A DNA stretch of 64,000 nt, taken from assembly GCF_009928685.1 (NCBI RefSeq), contig NZ_WWEO01000040.1:124001-188000 (forward strand), in the 5' to 3' direction. The notes under the pieces are model-generated. The model had not been told where the DNA came from. It made no database searches and saw only the letters and a list, made by a program, of their open reading frames with translations. A program made the translations under genes and the position numbers. This DNA is from Mucilaginibacter agri. Lineage in GTDB: Bacteria; Bacteroidota; Bacteroidia; Sphingobacteriales; Sphingobacteriaceae. Below, piece by piece: positions 62,224 to 64,000 of the stretch; position 1 is the stretch's first letter; every line of letters starts with the position of its first letter.

Positions 62224-63171
62224 CTATTTCTTTTTCCTCTCGGATAGCTCAATAGGGTTGTTAATTTTTAGAGCACTAGTCTCATCTGAATGCATTTTGG
62301 CTAGCGACTGTACCATAGCGTCTGGGGGCGAAGGTACTCCGGATGCAATCATCGATGCTCTGACAAACTCTTCCGGATCTGTTTCACGTAACTTTTTAAG
62401 TCGATCAAGTTCCTTTTCAGTGGTTTTAATCCCTTTTTCGGGCAGCATAATAATATACTCGGGATTTTTATAGTCTATGCCCTGCACAATTGTTGTTACA
62501 CTTACACCCGGCGTTCTGGTTAGCATTGGTGCAGGTTTTCTTGCTGGGATTAGCATCGATGCTGTAATTGGTGAAATGCCGTCAAATTTAAATAATACTT
62601 CATTTTTAGAGTCGGCGGCTTGTAGAATTAATCCAGGTAAGCCGTTGAGCTTCCATGGGCCAGCATGAAAAGGTAGATCGGCGCAGAACCAGGCTACATA
62701 TTCGCGGCCTTTAAAATGGGTGCTCGCTTTTTGGCAATTATAACCTCCAATGTTTAAGGTATCTTTAGCTATTCTCCATACGGGAGAACTAGCAGATTCT
62801 TCAATTAGGTAAGTATTAAAGACAACTTCTTTTCGATAGGTTTTGTGCTCGTTTAAATAATAGAACCACTCCGTTGTTGAGTTCGACGACATAGTTGTAG
62901 CGTTTGAAAAATATGCGCCTGCAGTCCCCTGTTTTAATAGGTTTGCCTGTAGCATCTCAAGCCTCCGCCTGCGATCCAGGCTTTTGTATACACTAGCGTT
63001 GCGACCGACGAGCATCATCATATTTTCGGTGTAGGGTTTGTCTCTGTTCATGGTATCGCACACATGAATAAACTGATACTGAATTACAAGTTTAGCCGTA
63101 TCGGGTATTTGCGCTATCGCGGTTCTGAAAAGTGTTAGTAAGGCGAGTAAAATCGCCGTTGATGATTTCAT
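62224..63171 (-). CDS. GLPGLI family protein 3
   Basis: 315 residues, signal peptide about 1-20. GLPGLI at 177-182, Cys146/Cys163 (same 16-residue gap as paralogues) and an additional Cys38 where the others have Arg (HVCDT instead of HVRDT). A closer relative of protein 2 than of protein 1 by eye. Own promoter-like elements: CAAA at 63228-63231 and AAAACTTA at 63201-63208 on the plus strand, i.e. minus TTTG-N19-TAAGTTTT. No AACTAA operator was found upstream. Confidence 0.9.
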   Translation of the reverse strand: MKSSTAILLALLTLFRTAIAQIPDTAKLVIQYQFIHVCDTMNRDKPYTENMMMLVGRNASVYKSLDRRRRLEMLQANLLKQGTAGAYFSNATTMSSNSTTEWFYYLNEHKTYRKEVVFNTYLIEESASSPVWRIAKDTLNIGGYNCQKASTHFKGREYVAWFCADLPFHAGPWKLNGLPGLILQAADSKNEVLFKFDGISPITASMLIPARKPAPMLTRTPGVSVTTIVQGIDYKNPEYIIMLPEKGIKTTEKELDRLKKLRETDPEEFVRASMIASGVPSPPDAMVQSLAKMHSDETSALKINNPIELSERKKK

Positions 63172-63496
63172 GATTTAGGTTAATTTTCCTATTAAACCAA
63201 AAACTTAGTCATTTATTATTTCGCGACAAATTTTTGTATGGTATTACTGTAGGAGGAGAGTTGTTTGATAATCAATGTTTTGATGGTTGTTCAATGCAAA
63301 TCAATTAACGCATTATCAATACCTGTGTATAATTTATATACGTTACAAATTGTACTACGGTAGCCATTATGTTACATTAGCAACTATATTTATCGGCAAT
63401 AGCGAGAGCCATTTATTCGGGCTAAAAATAAGGTGATGTGTGTGAGTGGTTTGTTCCGGATGGGCTTTACGAGGCATCACTTAAACGCATTAAACT
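63172..63496. other. divergent intergenic region between GLPGLI-3 and cydA
   Basis: 325 bp, AT-rich. It holds the predicted GLPGLI-3 promoter (minus). Several TTGAT and ATCAA words lie at 63265-63319; they recall FNR/CRP half-sites, but the spacings are not canonical. No gene or RNA recognised. Confidence 0.35.
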
Positions 63497-64000
63497 ATGG
63501 ATAATTTTTTAGCCGCCCGTTCGCAAATGGCCGTTTCATTGGGCTTTCACATTGTGTTTTCGTGTATCGGTATGGTTATGCCGTTTTTTATGGCGGTGGC
63601 CCACTTTTTATGGTTGCGAACCGGTAACGAAAACTATAAGAATATCACCAAGGCCTGGAGCAAGGGCGTTGCCATATTTTTTGCAACCGGGGCAGTATCG
63701 GGTACCGTATTGTCTTTCGAACTAGGTTTACTGTGGCCGGAGTTTATGAAACACGCCGGACCAATCTTCGGGATGCCTTTCTCTTTAGAAGGAACTGCGT
63801 TCTTTATAGAAGCCATCGCGCTCGGTTTCTTCCTTTACGGCTGGAACACCTTTAATCGCTGGTTCCATTGGGTTACCGGGGTAGTGGTAGGGGTAAGCGG
63901 TATTGTATCGGGTATATTGGTGGTAGCGGCTAACAGCTGGATGAACAGTCCCTCGGGATTTGATTATATAAACGGTAAGTACACCAATATCGATCCAATT
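63497..64000 (+). CDS. cydA: cytochrome bd ubiquinol oxidase subunit I (partial, 3' outside window)
   Basis: First 168 residues only. MDNFLAARSQMAVSLGFHIVFSCIGMVMPFF is the N-terminus of CydA/CioA, with axial heme ligand His18. Later PFSLEGTAFFIEAIALGFFLYGW contains the conserved Glu residues of the proton channel/heme region. Q-loop lies beyond the window, so bd versus cyanide-insensitive type is undecided. Inner membrane terminal oxidase for low-oxygen respiration. Confidence 0.93.
   Translation, partial: MDNFLAARSQMAVSLGFHIVFSCIGMVMPFFMAVAHFLWLRTGNENYKNITKAWSKGVAIFFATGAVSGTVLSFELGLLWPEFMKHAGPIFGMPFSLEGTAFFIEAIALGFFLYGWNTFNRWFHWVTGVVVGVSGIVSGILVVAANSWMNSPSGFDYINGKYTNIDPI

Noticed and set aside
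63265..63319. FNR-like sites upstream of cydA
   Set aside because: TTGAT and ATCAA words are present but never with the canonical four-base spacing; AT-rich sequence gives such words by chance.
1..64000. Prophage, insertion sequence, tRNA or rRNA genes
   Set aside because: No integrase, transposase, phage structural gene, tRNA cloverleaf or rRNA-like stretch was recognised on either strand.

Overview
The window is chromosomal DNA of a Bacteroidota bacterium, most likely a Sphingobacteriaceae member close to Mucilaginibacter or Pedobacter. This is inferred from gene content: gliding protein GldC, three GLPGLI-family proteins, an MG2/TonB-plug surface protein, a carboxypeptidase-regulatory-domain outer membrane barrel and CXXXY-type CcmE. 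The promoters also fit the phylum pattern TTTG/TTG-N19-21-TAnnTTTG. No rRNA, tRNA, CRISPR array, insertion sequence or prophage was recognised. The regions read as ordinary, densely packed core and accessory genes.

Layout. 1-2777: end-truncated surface protein with MG2 and plug regions (minus). 3081-8025: topoisomerase IB, a short-chain dehydrogenase, a di-heme cytochrome c, an acetyltransferase and biotin carboxylase. 8026-18891: Nudix hydrolase, riboflavin synthase, TPR protein, HscA chaperone, a large protease/propeller/barrel protein, CutC, a glycosylasparaginase-type enzyme and dihydroorotase. 19078-27963: RhlE-type helicase, two small membrane proteins flanking GldC, then a signalling block of two hybrid histidine kinases around a CheR methyltransferase. 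28571-38716: cytochrome c maturation genes ccmB, ccmC, ccmD-like, ccmE and ccmF, with glutamate dehydrogenase, an ABC permease and a regulatory-domain protein interleaved. 38779-48703: hydrolase, DUF2520 protein, Fe-S genes fdx and iscX, KdsC, Maf, M1 aminopeptidase, Ppx/GppA phosphatase and a NatAB-like exporter. 48988-55611: TetR regulator plus a complete RND tripartite efflux operon. 55807-64000: a membrane-anchored MutS homologue, an operon of two GLPGLI proteins with an outer membrane barrel, a third GLPGLI gene, and the start of cydA.

Best leads. (1) The same inverted repeat, AACTAA-N4-TTAGTT, lies inside the promoter of the TPR gene (10656-10685) and twice, 22 bp apart, across the promoter of the GLPGLI/barrel operon (62139-62177). 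This suggests an envelope regulon under a repressor not encoded here. (2) A different motif, TAAC-N3-GTTA, sits at the start site of the tetR promoter and as a pair 18 bp apart upstream of the efflux operon, which suggests the TetR operator. (3) The CcmE has Cys instead of the usual heme-binding His, and no ccmA, ccmG or ccmH is nearby. (4) Several families of intergenic inverted 'word' repeats fill short gaps between genes, and one family repeatedly abuts or forms promoters.

All calls are made by eye from sequence; no alignment or database search was run.
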